Shown here: in pieces, positions 61,685 through 64,000 of the stretch
Layout of the letters: the number at the start of each line of letters is the position of its first letter
How positions within the stretch are numbered: position 1 is the first letter of the stretch
Source of the DNA: Piromyces finnis
Lineage: Eukaryota > Neocallimastigomycota > Neocallimastigomycetes > Neocallimastigales > Neocallimastigaceae
Direction: 5' to 3'
NCBI GenBank assembly: GCA_002104945.1
Contig: MCFH01000020.1
Span: 682,001 to 746,000, forward strand
Length of the DNA stretch: 64,000 bases
Made by a program: the position numbers and the translations under genes
Notes under the pieces: model-generated
Seen by the model: only the letters and a program-made list of their open reading frames with translations
The model's database searches: none
Told to the model about the DNA's origin: nothing

Positions 61685-63207
61685 TATGTTATTCATTTTA
61701 TTTGAATGAATAGATATGAAAAGACACATAAATACAAATCATTGATAATTTATTCAAAATTGCTACCATCTTTTTGTAAAATCATTTTCGTCATCATAAA
61801 AGTAGTTTTATATTTATTTATTTTTTATTAATATATATCATCAATGCAATTTTTATTATAATTTAATATTATTAATATGTAAAAATAATGAAAGAACCAT
61901 ATATATTGGGTTAATTATAGTTAAAAAAACAGTTAATATAATTTGTATTAAAATTTAAAACCTTTTTTTTTTTTTCTTTTCCATTAAATTCAATAATTAC
62001 GTCATTATATTAAACAAAAACATTAATTTTCTAAAGAAAATGAGAAAACATAAAGTATTTTATTGTATTTTATTTTTAAAATGATAATAATTTAGATAAT
62101 TAACAATTATTATTTATGTTTTATTTTATAAATTTCAATTTTTTATTTTATATATTATAAATTTAAAACATCTTTTTTTTAATATAAAAGGAAATATTTT
62201 ATTCAAATTTTAAGTATTTCATGCTTCATGAATTAATAATAATAAAAAAAAAAAAAACAAAAAAAAAAAAAACAATATTATAAATTGAGAGAAAGAAAAG
62301 TTTTAAAAGATAAATTATTGTGTAGTAGTTAAAATAATTATATTTTCATTATTTTTTTATTTTGTTAATTATAGATAAATAAAAACTTTAATTTATAATA
62401 AAATTTACCATAAAGAATATAAATCTGTATAATAATTTAATTAATATTTTTATTATATTTTTAAATTTTTTAAAAAACTTTTTTTTTCATTATTAAAATT
62501 TAATTTAAATTTTTTCTTTTTTCTTTTTGAAAAGATATACCATTAAAAATAACAAAAACTGTTCAAATTCAAATTCAAATTCAAATTCTAAAAAAAAAAG
62601 TGAAATAAATTTAGTATTTTCAACTTATTATTATGTTGAGTTAAATATTATTATTATTATTATTATTTTTCTATAGAGAAATAATTTTATTTAAATAAAA
62701 GAAAAGTTTTCTTGATATTTCATTTCTGTTCTTTTAACTGATAAATTAAAATAATTTTGAGAAAACATTGAAAAAACGCTACTATTTTATTACTATTAAT
62801 ACAACAACAACAACATTAAAATTAAAAATAAAATTCAAATGATTATTATAAACAATAATATATAAAAAAAAATAACATTTTAAGTTGATAATTTGAATTA
62901 TACCAAATAACCACTTTTTCTTCTTCTTCTTCTTCTTCTTATTTTTTATCTTCTTCAATAAATTATATAAAATTCTCAAAATATAATTACCTATATTTAC
63001 AGGAATACTCATAAAAAGTCATATACTAGTATATTATTAATTTAATTTTTCATTTATCATTAGTTTTGAATTGAATTTAAATACGTAATTGAAATTATTT
63101 TGAAAATTAGTTTTTTTTTCTTTTCTTTCTTTCTTTCTTTCTTTTTTTTTTTTTTTTTTTTTTTTAATTTATTTGCTTATTATTAAAAAAAAAAAAACAA
63201 ATAAAAT
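61685..63207. other. Intergenic region between AGO and ATG13
   Basis: A/T-rich, with T-runs, a CTT run at about 62919-62940, repeated TTCAAA units near 62565-62588 and a TTTC/T tract just before the ATG13 start. No gene seen. The open frame at 62782-63012 (minus) is Lys-run low-complexity sequence. Confidence 0.6.
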
Positions 63208-64000
63208 ATGGATGTGGATGTCAAAAAATCTGATATTATTATAAGAAATTTTTTTTCAAAATTTTCACAAATTGTTATACAGTCAAGATTTCAATTTCAA
63301 GAAAATGAACCAAAAAAAGAAAGCAAATGGGTATAATTTTTTTTTTATAAATTTTCAGTGAAATATAAAGAACTGATGCGTTTATTACGAATATAGTTAA
63401 ATTCTAACAATTTTATATTATTTTTTTTATTAATATATAGTTTAATATAAGATTACATGATATACAGAGACTAGAAGAAGATTCTATTATAAATAATTAT
63501 AAAAAAATACCTATACCAGAATTTTTGCCTTTAATTATTGATATTTATTTGGATATATCACCTTGTCTTCTTAATAAGAAAGTATATATACGAGATGAAG
63601 AGAATAAAAACAACATAGAAAATTTAGTTGAAATCGATACCACATCATCACGTCAAAAAAAAAAAATTATTTTATTAGAACGATGGCGTCTTTCATTAAC
63701 GTAAATAATTTTTCAAACTTAATATTAATTAATTTATCATATTATTATATGTCTATGTATATAAATGAGAGTAAAAATAATAGATAAATAATAAAGATAA
63801 TTATTCATTAAATATTTATTATTATATGGTGAAATACTATTATTTTAACTCTTCCCCCCTCTATTTCCTTTTCTTTCCCTAAATTAGGTCAAATGAAGTT
63901 AAAAATAAAATAGAATCTTCACTTACCTATAAAAAAGCTATTATTTTTTTTAGATCATTATTCATGCAAATTCGTATGATGCCTACTTATAAACTATTAA
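63208..64000 (+). CDS. ATG13: ATG13 autophagy protein, 5' part, runs off the window
   Basis: Exons 63208-63330, 63441-63700 and 63888 to the window end, with phases agreeing. ATG13 is the regulatory subunit of the ATG1 kinase complex that starts autophagosome formation. The visible 165 or so residues are the start of the HORMA domain: KSDIIIRNFFSKFSQIVIQS, KWFNIRLHD across intron 1, EFLPLIIDIYLDIS, KKIILLERWRLSL and SLTYKKAIIFFRSLFMQ followed by MMPTYKLL. These match the conserved iYLD, LLERW and YK..ilFRSLy...R.LPayKL pattern of ATG13. The rest of HORMA and the disordered ATG1-binding tail lie beyond the window. The start could be off by one base in this A-rich stretch; the frame is fixed by the exon 1-2 junction. 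Confidence 0.92.

Overview
This is an extremely A+T-rich eukaryotic window with short exons, GT-AG introns, poly(A)/poly(T) tracts and AAT/ATT microsatellites. Two secreted cellulases carry paired cysteine-rich fungal dockerin modules. That combination points strongly to an anaerobic gut fungus (Neocallimastigomycota). Genus and species cannot be told from the sequence alone.

Layout. 0.5-2.6 kb (+): seven-exon GH45 cellulase with two C-terminal dockerins. 4.2-10.8 kb (-): a roughly 2085-residue polyketide-synthase-like fusion, ordered pseudo-alpha-oxoamine synthase, ketosynthase, acyltransferase, Thr/Pro/Val/Lys heptad linker, then two crotonase domains. 14.8-15.7 kb (-): a decayed acidic ORF interrupted by a poly(A)-tailed retro-insertion built partly from LINE sequence and flanked by a 14-bp direct repeat. 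16.3-16.9 kb (-): small heat-shock protein. 18.2-19.2 kb (-): ADF/cofilin whose first exon is only the ATG. 23.6-24.8 kb (+): unrecognised six-exon gene with a 7-nt microexon. 25.9-26.1 kb (-): an isolated 3'-truncated 5.8S rRNA copy. 28.7-30.8 kb (+): an unrecognised disordered protein with a KEN box. 34.5-35.9 kb (+): intronless GH6 cellulase with two N-terminal dockerins. 36.4-41.6 kb (+): a non-LTR (LINE) retrotransposon with an AATAAG hexamer tail. 41.9-43.9 kb (-): eight-exon GPN2 GTPase. 43.9-55.75 kb: 11.8 kb without a recognisable gene. 55.8-61.7 kb (+): a single-exon Argonaute of 1976 residues, half of it Asn/Gln-rich, with the first PIWI catalytic Asp replaced by Asn. 63.2 kb to the window end (+): the 5' part of ATG13.

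How the genes relate. The two cellulases would act outside the cell as dockerin-bearing cellulosome subunits. Cofilin, GPN2, ATG13 and Hsp20 are housekeeping or stress genes. The PKS-like fusion and the Argonaute are the two most unusual coding regions. There is no sign of operon-like clustering. Multi-exon models were assembled by hand from splice consensus, phase agreement and family alignment from memory, so each junction should be checked against RNA-seq.
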